Source: an uncultured Helicobacter sp. (GTDB lineage: Bacteria; Campylobacterota; Campylobacteria; Campylobacterales; Helicobacteraceae). From it: a stretch of 60,213 nucleotides of DNA. The DNA lies in assembly GCF_937893305.1 (NCBI RefSeq), contig NZ_CALBGN010000017.1, positions 1-60,213 of the forward strand, written 5' to 3'. A program made the translations under genes and the position numbers. Shown piece after piece: positions 34,684 through 41,545 of this stretch; position 1 is the stretch's first letter, and every line of letters starts with the position of its first letter. The notes under the pieces are model-generated. The model searched no databases. It saw only the letters and a list, made by a program, of their open reading frames with translations, and had not been told where the DNA came from.

Positions 34684-35144
34684 TGGAATCTATTTTTCTA
34701 GCGCAAAGTGATACAACTGCTGGATTTTTGTGTGAAAGCTTTGAAGTTTTAAACCGCGCAAAAGGACGCGATACAAAACAAAATGCACTTTTAACACTAG
34801 ATTCTTTAAGTAAGCTAAAACAGCTTGTTAGAATCCCATCCCTACATAAAAATAGGGTGCGAAAAAGCACAAAAAGCACCTTTATCTATCGAGGCAAAAA
34901 TGCACTTAATAAGCATTCTTTGGCAGTCCGTCTTGTGCCAAAAGAATCGTGTGCGCATAGTGCGTTTTTGGAGTTTTTTTTATTTTTATATTCAAGTTCT
35001 GCAAATGCGCATAAAGCGGAGTTTGATTTAAACTTTGCCTTACAAAAAGCGGATATTGTTGTGTTAGATGAGCGGTTTTTAAGCGCACAAAAGCCATCAA
35101 AAATGTATAAAATCTCAAATTCACAGATAAAAAAAATAAGGTAG
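34683..35144 (+). CDS. Short YrdC/Sua5-like protein
   Basis: Residues 4-60 resemble the YrdC fold: IFLAQSDTTAGFL corresponds to the aPTDTvyGL motif of TsaC/Sua5, and RAKGRDTKQNAL to its K-R-P segment, followed by R-K-STKSTFIY. The family makes threonylcarbamoyl-AMP for tRNA t6A. The product is 153 residues, at the short end. It is coupled to carB by a one-base overlap. The C-terminal part (AFLEFF to the end) is poorly conserved by eye. An orthologue of the short Campylobacterota forms is likely; enzyme activity is inferred. Confidence 0.6.
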   Translation: MESIFLAQSDTTAGFLCESFEVLNRAKGRDTKQNALLTLDSLSKLKQLVRIPSLHKNRVRKSTKSTFIYRGKNALNKHSLAVRLVPKESCAHSAFLEFFLFLYSSSANAHKAEFDLNFALQKADIVVLDERFLSAQKPSKMYKISNSQIKKIR

Positions 35145-35147
35145 AAA

Positions 35148-35612
35148 ATGAAATTTACAGATATTTTGCAGTCTTTCTTGTTAGGTTTGGTATTGGTTTT
35201 TCTGCTGTTTTGTATTTTTTGGGCGGCAGTTTATGTAAGTTATATTCAGTATTATGGGATTGGAGAATTTTTTAATCCTTTCTTTAATAATGTTTTTAAT
35301 TCTTTAGCATTTTTTATTTGTGTTGGAATCTTTGGTGTAGGATTAGCAATCCCATTTTTAGATCGGATTTTTAAGGTTTTGTTTTTTCTCTGTTTAGCTT
35401 GTGTTTTATCGCTTTTTATCCCATCTTTTGGTAGGGCTATGGGAGAGATTTTTCTCTCAAAAGAACAGATTATTACAACACAAGGGGAGCAAAAAAACGT
35501 CAAAAGTCTTTATGAAAATCACCGCTATATTGTGTATTTAAGCGCAGATTCTGACGATTTTGAAACACGCAAGCGGAATCTTATTTATTATGAAAAGCCT
35601 ATTGCAAAATAA
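35148..35612 (+). CDS. Three-helix membrane protein of unknown function
   Basis: A 154-residue protein with hydrophobic segments at about residues 8-32, 47-68 and 74-98, then a polar tail of ~55 residues with no recognisable motif. It starts 4 bp after the YrdC-like stop and its 3' end overlaps the convergent metA gene by 14 bp. I do not recognise the family. Confidence 0.65.
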   Translation: MKFTDILQSFLLGLVLVFLLFCIFWAAVYVSYIQYYGIGEFFNPFFNNVFNSLAFFICVGIFGVGLAIPFLDRIFKVLFFLCLACVLSLFIPSFGRAMGEIFLSKEQIITTQGEQKNVKSLYENHRYIVYLSADSDDFETRKRNLIYYEKPIAK

Positions 35613-36480
35613 AAGGCGTGTCTTGATATACGGAGAAATTTAACCAGTTAGAAAACAGCACACTAGCACTTGAACGCCAAGAAAAAACAGGTTTGGATTC
35701 TGCATTATAATAGTTTTTTGGTTTAGCAATGCCCTTGTCTAAATCGCGCTTATATTCTAAATCTAGCGTATCTTTAGAATACTCTGGATGCCCTAGGATA
35801 AAAAAGTCTTTTTCATCTTTTAGTGCGGTAATCCCGCTTTCTTTACCTTCTAACAAGATTTTTAAGTGTTGATTTTCTCTAGCTTGCTTTTCATTAACCC
35901 CAGAATGCCTAGAATGTGGAATCCTAACAAGTTCGTCAAGTCCATTTAAGATTAAATCTTGTTCAACACAAAAATGTTCAAACACACCAAAAAGTTTGGA
36001 ATCTAAAGCGATTTTTTGAATATTATGAAAGTGATATAATCCCGCCATTGCTCCCCAGCAGAGATATAGAGTGCTTGTGCAATGCGTTTTTAAAAACTCC
36101 ATAATCTTAGTAAATTCTCCCCAATATTTCACACTTTCAAACTCTAAATGCTCAATAGGTGCGCCTGTAACAATCGCCCCATCAAACTTTTTATTTTTAA
36201 TCGCATCAAAACTCACATAAAACTTGTCCAAATGTGATTTTGGCGTGTTTTTACCAATATAGCTAGAAGTGGAAAGCAAAGTAATATTAACTTGCAAAGG
36301 GGAGTTTGCAAGCAGAGATAAAATCTGATTTTCTGTTTGAATCTTTGTTGGCATTAGATTAAAAATCAGCACTTCTAAGGGGCGAATATCTTGCGTTTTA
36401 GCGCGATTGCACCCCATAATAAAGGCGTGATCTTTAAGCAGTTTAAAGGCTGGAATCTCTTCTGGAATAACAAGTGGCAT
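35599..36480 (-). CDS. metA: Homoserine O-acetyltransferase (MetA family)
   Basis: First committed step of methionine synthesis. MetA core: LLKDHAFIMGCNRAKTQDIRP-like N-terminus, VTGAPIEHLEFESVKYW near residue 105, catalytic Cys in LCWGAMAG near 141, and the late HPEYSKDTL near 233. At the acyl-donor selector the residue is Glu (P-I-E-H-L), which in characterised MetA proteins goes with acetyl-CoA; succinyl-specific enzymes have Gly. This agrees with the neighbouring metY, which uses O-acetylhomoserine. It lies 9 bp after metY on the minus strand. 293 residues. Confidence 0.92.
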   Translation of the reverse strand: MPLVIPEEIPAFKLLKDHAFIMGCNRAKTQDIRPLEVLIFNLMPTKIQTENQILSLLANSPLQVNITLLSTSSYIGKNTPKSHLDKFYVSFDAIKNKKFDGAIVTGAPIEHLEFESVKYWGEFTKIMEFLKTHCTSTLYLCWGAMAGLYHFHNIQKIALDSKLFGVFEHFCVEQDLILNGLDELVRIPHSRHSGVNEKQARENQHLKILLEGKESGITALKDEKDFFILGHPEYSKDTLDLEYKRDLDKGIAKPKNYYNAESKPVFSWRSSASVLFSNWLNFSVYQDTPFILQ

Positions 36481-36489
36481 TTTAAATCC

Positions 36490-37776
36490 TTATTGTTCTA
36501 ATGCTTGCTTTAAATCCGCAATTAAATCTTGTGGAGATTCTAATCCAATACTTAAGCGAATCGTGCAAGGCGTAATCCCTGCAGATTTTAGCTCTTTTTC
36601 GTTTAATTGTGAATGTGTAGTAGAAGCTGGGTGAATCACAAGAGATTTAGAATCACCAATATTTGCGACAATCTCAAAAATTTCTAGCGCGTTGCAAACT
36701 TTTTTTGCAGCTTCAAAACTCTCCACTTCAAAACTCAAAAGCCCACTAGAATTAGAATCGTAAAAATATTTTTGTAGCAATGTATGATAAGGATTTTCTT
36801 TTAGCCCGGGATAAAAGACTTCTTTAACCTTTGGATGAGATTGTAAAAACTTCGCAACTTCTAGCGCATTTTGACTATGTTTTTTAATGCGTAATTCTAA
36901 TGTTTCTAAGCCTTGTAAAATAATCCAAGCATTTTGTGGGGAGAGTGTTGCGCCAATATTTCTTAGCCACTCTGTAATTAAACGGATACTAAAAATCGGT
37001 AAAGATTCCGCCAAAGACGCATACACCAAACCGTGGTAACTCTCATCAGGTGTGTTAAAAGCACCATAACGCGGATTATTAACAAGCACTTCATTAAAGC
37101 CCTTGCGTTCAATTACGACTCCACCAAGCGCACTGCCTTGCCCATTGATGTATTTGCTAAGGCTATACACCACAAGATCCACACCATAATCAAAAGGTTT
37201 ATGCAAAAACGCCGTTGCCACCGTGTTATCACAAAGCGTTGCAACGCCGTGCTTTTTAGCAATATTTGTGATTTTCTCCACATCAGCAATAGCAATTTGT
37301 GGATTTGATAAACTCTCAAAGAAAATCACCTTTGTATTGCTATCAATCACATTTTCTAAACTCTCTTCTATATGATCTATATCAAACACCCTAGCTTCTA
37401 TGCCAAAGCGTTTTAGCGTATGCACAATAAGTGTTTGTGAGCCACCATAGATTTTATTAGAATACACAATATTATCACCATTTTGTGCTAAATTCACAAG
37501 TGCGTAAAAAATCGCTGCTGTCCCACTAGCAGTTGGAATCCCAAATGCTCCACCCTCAACTGCTGCAAGCCTATCCCCTAAAACATTAAGTGTAGGATTT
37601 GTTAATCTAGAGTAGATATTGCCAAGTTCTTGTAAGGCAAATCTAGCAGCTGCTTGTTCTAAATTCTCAAAGCTATATGCAGTGTTTTGATAAATCGGCA
37701 CGCTTAAAGTGCGTTGTGTATCAAAAGTATATCCAGCGTGCAGTGCTAAAGTCTCTTGTTTATGATTTGTTGCCAT
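36490..37776 (-). CDS. metY: O-acetylhomoserine (thiol)-lyase MetY
   Basis: PLP enzyme joining O-acetylhomoserine with sulfide to give homocysteine. The start HKQETLALHAGYTFD and SVPIYQNTAYSFENLEQAA are family blocks; TNPTLNVL and PTASGTAAIFYAL follow; the PLP lysine lies in YSLSKYINGQG near residue 208. Length 428 matches MetY rather than the ~380 of MetB. First gene of metY-metA. No SAM riboswitch or T-box is apparent in the 285-bp gap upstream, which also holds the flaA promoter in the other direction. Confidence 0.95.
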   Translation of the reverse strand: MATNHKQETLALHAGYTFDTQRTLSVPIYQNTAYSFENLEQAAARFALQELGNIYSRLTNPTLNVLGDRLAAVEGGAFGIPTASGTAAIFYALVNLAQNGDNIVYSNKIYGGSQTLIVHTLKRFGIEARVFDIDHIEESLENVIDSNTKVIFFESLSNPQIAIADVEKITNIAKKHGVATLCDNTVATAFLHKPFDYGVDLVVYSLSKYINGQGSALGGVVIERKGFNEVLVNNPRYGAFNTPDESYHGLVYASLAESLPIFSIRLITEWLRNIGATLSPQNAWIILQGLETLELRIKKHSQNALEVAKFLQSHPKVKEVFYPGLKENPYHTLLQKYFYDSNSSGLLSFEVESFEAAKKVCNALEIFEIVANIGDSKSLVIHPASTTHSQLNEKELKSAGITPCTIRLSIGLESPQDLIADLKQALEQ

Positions 37777-37903
37777 TTTTTGTCCTTTTCAATGAAATTT
37801 TCAGCATTGTAACACAAAATTTTAAAAATACAATATGTATTTATAAAATTTATAAAAATTTTTCAAAACTTTGTAAATTTTTCACAATTTTTTAGAATTG
37901 ACT

Positions 37904-37932
37904 CTAATCTTTTTTATTTTTTATCCGATATA
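37904..37932 (+). promoter_or_regulatory. Sigma-28 (FliA) promoter of flaA
   Basis: CTAAT at 37904-37908, fifteen bases, then TCCGATAT (37924-37931), close to the Helicobacter sigma-28 pattern TAAA-N15-GCCGATAA. The flaA ATG is about 125 bases downstream, giving a long leader. This identifies the flagellin as the FliA-dependent FlaA. Confidence 0.75.
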
Positions 37933-37979
37933 ATTGCATAGCTAAACTTTACAAGGCGGTTTAAGTCTTTGGCTTAGCT

Positions 37980-38056
37980 TACTAAAGATAAATTTACGCT
38001 AGTCTTTAGTAAAACCAATGCATACCCAAGGACGGGTTAGCACAATTAAAAGGAGT
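37980..38056 (+). promoter_or_regulatory. Structured flaA leader with CsrA-type hairpin
   Basis: Hairpin 1: TACTAAAGA (37980-37988) pairs perfectly with TCTTTAGTA (38003-38011). Hairpin 2: ACCC (38024-38027), loop AAGGAC, GGGT (38034-38037), which presents GGA in the loop and resembles the CsrA consensus CARGGAU. The ribosome site AAAAGGAG (38048-38055) supplies a second GGA. In C. jejuni, CsrA with its antagonist FliW controls flaA mRNA through such leader hairpins. Confidence 0.6.
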
Positions 38057-38061
38057 TAAAA

Positions 38062-39528
38062 ATGGCATTTCAAGTCAATACCAATGTTAATGCGTTAAAC
38101 GCACACGCTCAAAGCACTTTTACACAAACTAGTCTTTCTAGTTCATTGCAAAAGTTAAGTTCAGGTTTGAGAATCAACTCTGCAAAAGACGATGCTTCAG
38201 GTATGGCAATCGCTGATAGCTTGCGTTCTCAAGCAAACGCACTAGGACAAGCGATTAGAAATACAAACGATGGTATGGGGATTATCCAAATTGCAGATAA
38301 AGCAATGGATGAGCAGGTTAAAATCCTAGACACAATTAAGACAAAAGCAACTCAAGCTGCTCAAGATGGTCAAACAACACAAACAAGAACAGCAATCCAA
38401 GCTGACATTAACCGCTTGATTGAATCTTTGGATAACATCGCTGCAACTACAAGTTACAATGGTTTAAGCTTGCTTGCTGGTGGATTTACAAACAAAGAAT
38501 TCCAAGTAGGTGCTTATTCTAACCAAACAATTAGAACAAGTATTGGCGCAACAAGCTCTGATAAAATTGGGCATGTGAGAAGTGAGACTTTAAAATTCTC
38601 TGCGTTAGGGACTGAACAAATGAATTTCTTGCAAGCCAAGGGCGGAAGAGATGTTAGTTTAGAAAGCGTTATTATCTCTACTTCAGCAGGAACAGGACTT
38701 GGAGCATTAGCAGAAGTGATTAACAAAAACTCTGATAATTTAGGCGGAATCCGCGCAGAAGCAAAAGTGCAAGTGCAAGGTAATGTAATACAAGGTGGAA
38801 GTATCACAAGTTTAAGTATTAATGGTGTAAAAATTGGTGATATTAAGGATATTAGCGGCGCAGATAGAGATGGTAGATTGATGCAAGCTATTAATTCTAG
38901 AAAAGAAGAGACAGGTGTTGAAGCTTCTATTGCAGAAGATGGTTCTTTGGTGCTAACTTCAACAGATGGTAGAGCAATTCAAGTTGCAGGAGGGAATGTT
39001 TCTGCTGCTGGTATTCAAGCTGGAACAACAGTTGGTTCTATTACATTGACAAGACTTGGCGCAAATGATATTAACTATACAGCCACAAATGCAACAGTGA
39101 GTGGTGCAGCAGAGGCTACATCAACTTTAAGGGATACAAAAGGCGTTTTTGGTGCAGATGTCAAATCGGCTGTTGGTGCAAATGTTGGTGTGAATTCTAA
39201 TGCAGCAGGATATGGCGGTGATCTTGGCGGTGGTGTAACAACACTTAAAGGCGCAATGCTGGTAATGGACATAGCAGAATCAGCAATTAAACAACTAGAT
39301 CAAATTCGTTCAGACTTAGGTTCTGTGCAACAACAAATGCAATCAACTATTAATAACATCACAATCACTCAAGTGAATGTGAAGTCAGCGGAATCTGGTA
39401 TTAGAGAAGTGGATTTTGCAAGTGAGTCTGCAAACTACTCTAACCTAAATATTCTAGCTCAAGCTGGTAGTTATGCGTTAAGTCAATCAAACGCTGCACA
39501 ACAAAACATCTTAAGACTACTTCAGTAG
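38062..39528 (+). CDS. flaA: Major flagellin FlaA
   Basis: Flagellar filament subunit. The N-terminal D0/D1 region has QVNTNVNALNAHAQ, SSGLRINSAKDDASGMAIAD and the C-terminus has ILAQAGSYALSQSNAAQQNILRLLQ, both diagnostic. The central region (about 180-400) is rich in T, S, A and G, giving many candidate O-glycosylation sites for pseudaminic acid; pseH is at 23885. No Cys. At 488 residues it is slightly shorter than H. pylori FlaA (~510). RBS AAAAGGAG is 6 bases before ATG. A hairpin terminator follows. Confidence 0.95.
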   Translation: MAFQVNTNVNALNAHAQSTFTQTSLSSSLQKLSSGLRINSAKDDASGMAIADSLRSQANALGQAIRNTNDGMGIIQIADKAMDEQVKILDTIKTKATQAAQDGQTTQTRTAIQADINRLIESLDNIAATTSYNGLSLLAGGFTNKEFQVGAYSNQTIRTSIGATSSDKIGHVRSETLKFSALGTEQMNFLQAKGGRDVSLESVIISTSAGTGLGALAEVINKNSDNLGGIRAEAKVQVQGNVIQGGSITSLSINGVKIGDIKDISGADRDGRLMQAINSRKEETGVEASIAEDGSLVLTSTDGRAIQVAGGNVSAAGIQAGTTVGSITLTRLGANDINYTATNATVSGAAEATSTLRDTKGVFGADVKSAVGANVGVNSNAAGYGGDLGGGVTTLKGAMLVMDIAESAIKQLDQIRSDLGSVQQQMQSTINNITITQVNVKSAESGIREVDFASESANYSNLNILAQAGSYALSQSNAAQQNILRLLQ

Positions 39529-39541
39529 TTACTCTTCTTAT

Positions 39542-39561
39542 GGAATCCCTTTTGGGATTCT
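39542..39561 (+). terminator. Terminator of flaA
   Basis: GAATCCC (39543-39549), TTTT, GGGATTC (39554-39560), 16 bases after the stop region and followed within 20 bases by T-runs. An inverted pair of the GGAATC-type word. Confidence 0.65.
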
Positions 39562-39665
39562 ATACTCTTATTTCTTTTTTTCTTAAACTCTTTTTATAAT
39601 TTGTCTATAACTCAAAATATAGTATAGAAGAAGACATTGATTTTTAAAATTTTAAATTTTCATTG

Positions 39666-39681
39666 TGGAATACCTTTTGCT
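39666..39681 (+). promoter_or_regulatory. Sigma-54 (RpoN) promoter of flgF-flgG
   Basis: TGGAATACCTTTTGCT has the invariant GG (39667-39668) and GC (39679-39680) ten bases apart, and fits TGGCAC-N5-TTGCW with the usual Helicobacter drift. It lies 35 bp before the rod-gene start, as expected for class II flagellar genes under FlgR/RpoN. Confidence 0.8.
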
Positions 39682-39715
39682 TTAAGTCTTTTGATTTTGT
39701 AAAAAAAGGCTTAAA

Positions 39716-40549
39716 ATGCAAGGTGGATATTATAATTCTGTGGGCGGTATGGTTACACAAATCAATCGCCTAGATGTGATAGCAAACAATATTGCAAACG
39801 CAAACACAACGGGTTTTAAACGCGATGATGTTGTGATTGGTGATTTTTTGCGCTTGTATGAACAGCACAAAGAGTTTTTGCCTATTGATGAGCAGACAAA
39901 AGACGCAGCAAAGTTCTATAACCGCTCTTTAAATCGTGTGCCACAAATTGTAGAAGAATACACAGATAATAAAGTGGGCGGAATGATGGTTACAGATAAT
40001 ACATTTGATTTTGCTTTGAGTAAAGAAAATATGTATTTTATGGTAGAAACTCCAGATGGAATCCGCTATACGCGTGATGGCTCTTTTGTGCTAAATGAAC
40101 AGGGAAGACTCGTAACAAAAGAAGGCTATCCCGTGCTACCACGCGAATACCTAGACGCTCCACAATACATTGAATTTATTGATGGATTCCAAGTAGAAGT
40201 TGATAGCAATGGTAATATTTACACAAGGGATTTAAATAACGAGGGTATTGGCGAAATGGCGTTAATGGCAAATATTGGCGTAGTATCTTTTGAAAATCCA
40301 AAATATCTTAAAAAAATCGGCGACAATCTCTATTCTTATCCACAAGAACGCACCGATGAGCGCGAAGCCCTAGAGCAAAGTGGAGCCGTTAGGCAAGGGT
40401 TTTTAGAAAAAAGTAATATTAATGTTGTTCAAGAAATGACAGGATTAATTGAAACAAATCGTTTAGTGGAAGCTTATTCTAAAGTGTTAAAAACACATAT
40501 GGACGAGCTAAATACAGAAGCAATCACAAAACTAGCAGCAAAAGCATAA
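39716..40549 (+). CDS. flgF: Flagellar proximal rod protein FlgF (FlgG1-like)
   Basis: Rod-family N-terminus YNSVGGMVTQINRLDVIANNIANANTTGFKRDD-like block (about residues 6-38), then RYTRDGSFVLNEQGRLVTKEG near 120-140, and the C-terminal QEMTGLIETNRLVEAYSKVLKTH helix. It is paired with FlgG 12 bp downstream. At 277 residues it is slightly longer than FlgG; in H. pylori the equivalent first paralogue is annotated as a second FlgG (HP1092), so FlgF and FlgG1 are both reasonable names. Confidence 0.88.
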   Translation: MQGGYYNSVGGMVTQINRLDVIANNIANANTTGFKRDDVVIGDFLRLYEQHKEFLPIDEQTKDAAKFYNRSLNRVPQIVEEYTDNKVGGMMVTDNTFDFALSKENMYFMVETPDGIRYTRDGSFVLNEQGRLVTKEGYPVLPREYLDAPQYIEFIDGFQVEVDSNGNIYTRDLNNEGIGEMALMANIGVVSFENPKYLKKIGDNLYSYPQERTDEREALEQSGAVRQGFLEKSNINVVQEMTGLIETNRLVEAYSKVLKTHMDELNTEAITKLAAKA

Positions 40550-40561
40550 AAAGGATTTAAA

Positions 40562-41353
40562 ATGATGCGCGCACTTTATACAGCAACAACAGGAATGTTA
40601 GGACAGCAATTACAAATTGATGTAACTTCAAATAATATTTCAAATGTAAATACTTTTGGCTATAGAAAAGAAAGAGCGGAGTTTGCGGACTTGTTTCATC
40701 AAGTGTTGCAATATGCAGGTTCTAGCACAAGTGAGACAACGCTAAGTCCAACAGGGATTGAAGTAGGGCTTGGTGTGCGACCAACAGCGGTGCAAAAGAT
40801 TTTTTCTCAAGGAAATTTTAAAGAAACAGAACAAAATCTTGATGTGGCAATTACAGGTAATGGGTTTTTTCAAATTGAATTGCCAGATGGCACGATTGCT
40901 TATACGCGCGATGGTTCTTTTAAGCGCGATGATGAAGGAAATGTTGTTAATGCACAGGGTTATTTGCTTGTGCCAAATATCACAATCCCAGATGATGCTA
41001 CACAAATTAACATTGGAAAAGATGGCACAGTAACTGTTGTGCAAGGTAATGCAACAGAAGTGAATCAGCTTGGACAAATTGAAACGGTAAATTTTATTAA
41101 CCCAGCAGGTTTGCACGCATTAGGGGATAATCTTTATCTTAATACAAATGCTTCAGGTGATCCAATCGTAGGCACTCCGGGATTAAATGGCTTTGGACAA
41201 TTAGCGCAAGGTTTCGTGGAAACAAGTAATGTGAAGCTTGTTGAAGAAATGACGGATTTAATTGTAGGACAAAGAGCGTATGAAGCAAACTCTAAATCTA
41301 TCCAAACAGCAGATTCTATGCTACAAACTGTTAATCAACTAAAGCGTAACTAA
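40562..41353 (+). CDS. flgG: Flagellar distal rod protein FlgG
   Basis: RALYTATTGMLGQQLQIDVTSNNISNVNTFGYRKER at the N-terminus, then AITGNGFFQIELPDGTIAYTRDGSF near 94-118 and a C-terminal VEEMTDLIVGQRAYEANSKSIQTAD block: all classic FlgG. Length 263 matches E. coli FlgG (260). It follows flgF on the sigma-54 transcript. Two tandem ATGs open the gene; either may be used. The 190-bp gap after it holds one inverted repeat. Confidence 0.95.
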   Translation: MMRALYTATTGMLGQQLQIDVTSNNISNVNTFGYRKERAEFADLFHQVLQYAGSSTSETTLSPTGIEVGLGVRPTAVQKIFSQGNFKETEQNLDVAITGNGFFQIELPDGTIAYTRDGSFKRDDEGNVVNAQGYLLVPNITIPDDATQINIGKDGTVTVVQGNATEVNQLGQIETVNFINPAGLHALGDNLYLNTNASGDPIVGTPGLNGFGQLAQGFVETSNVKLVEEMTDLIVGQRAYEANSKSIQTADSMLQTVNQLKRN

Positions 41354-41474
41354 AATATTTTTAAACAGCTAGGCATATTGTTGTGCTTAGTTGTTTTAAT
41401 GATTTTTACATTCTTTTGAGATAGTTTTTCAATCTTAATTTTTTTATTTGTGTAAATGAGTAGATAGATACTTA

Positions 41475-41504
41475 ATTCAAGTTAGGTAAGAACCTAACCT
41501 GAAT
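41475..41504. terminator. Hairpin between flgG and the autotransporter gene
   Basis: ATTCA, a mismatch, GTTAGGT (41481-41487), loop AAGA, ACCTAAC (41492-41498), mismatch, TGAAT. It is about 120 bp after flgG and 42 bp beyond the convergent autotransporter stop. There is no strong T-run on either side, so it may be a weak bidirectional terminator. Confidence 0.4.
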
Positions 41505-41545
41505 CAGTGGAGATTAAAATTGAAGTTTTGATTTTGTATTGTTGC

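Noticed and set aside
37777..37903. SAM riboswitch or T-box upstream of metY
   Set aside because: The DNA is AT-rich without the paired stems or core motifs of either class.
37898..37934. TTGACT and TATAAT before flaA as a sigma-70 promoter
   Set aside because: The spacer is 25 bases, too long; the same DNA fits sigma-28 at the correct N15 spacing.
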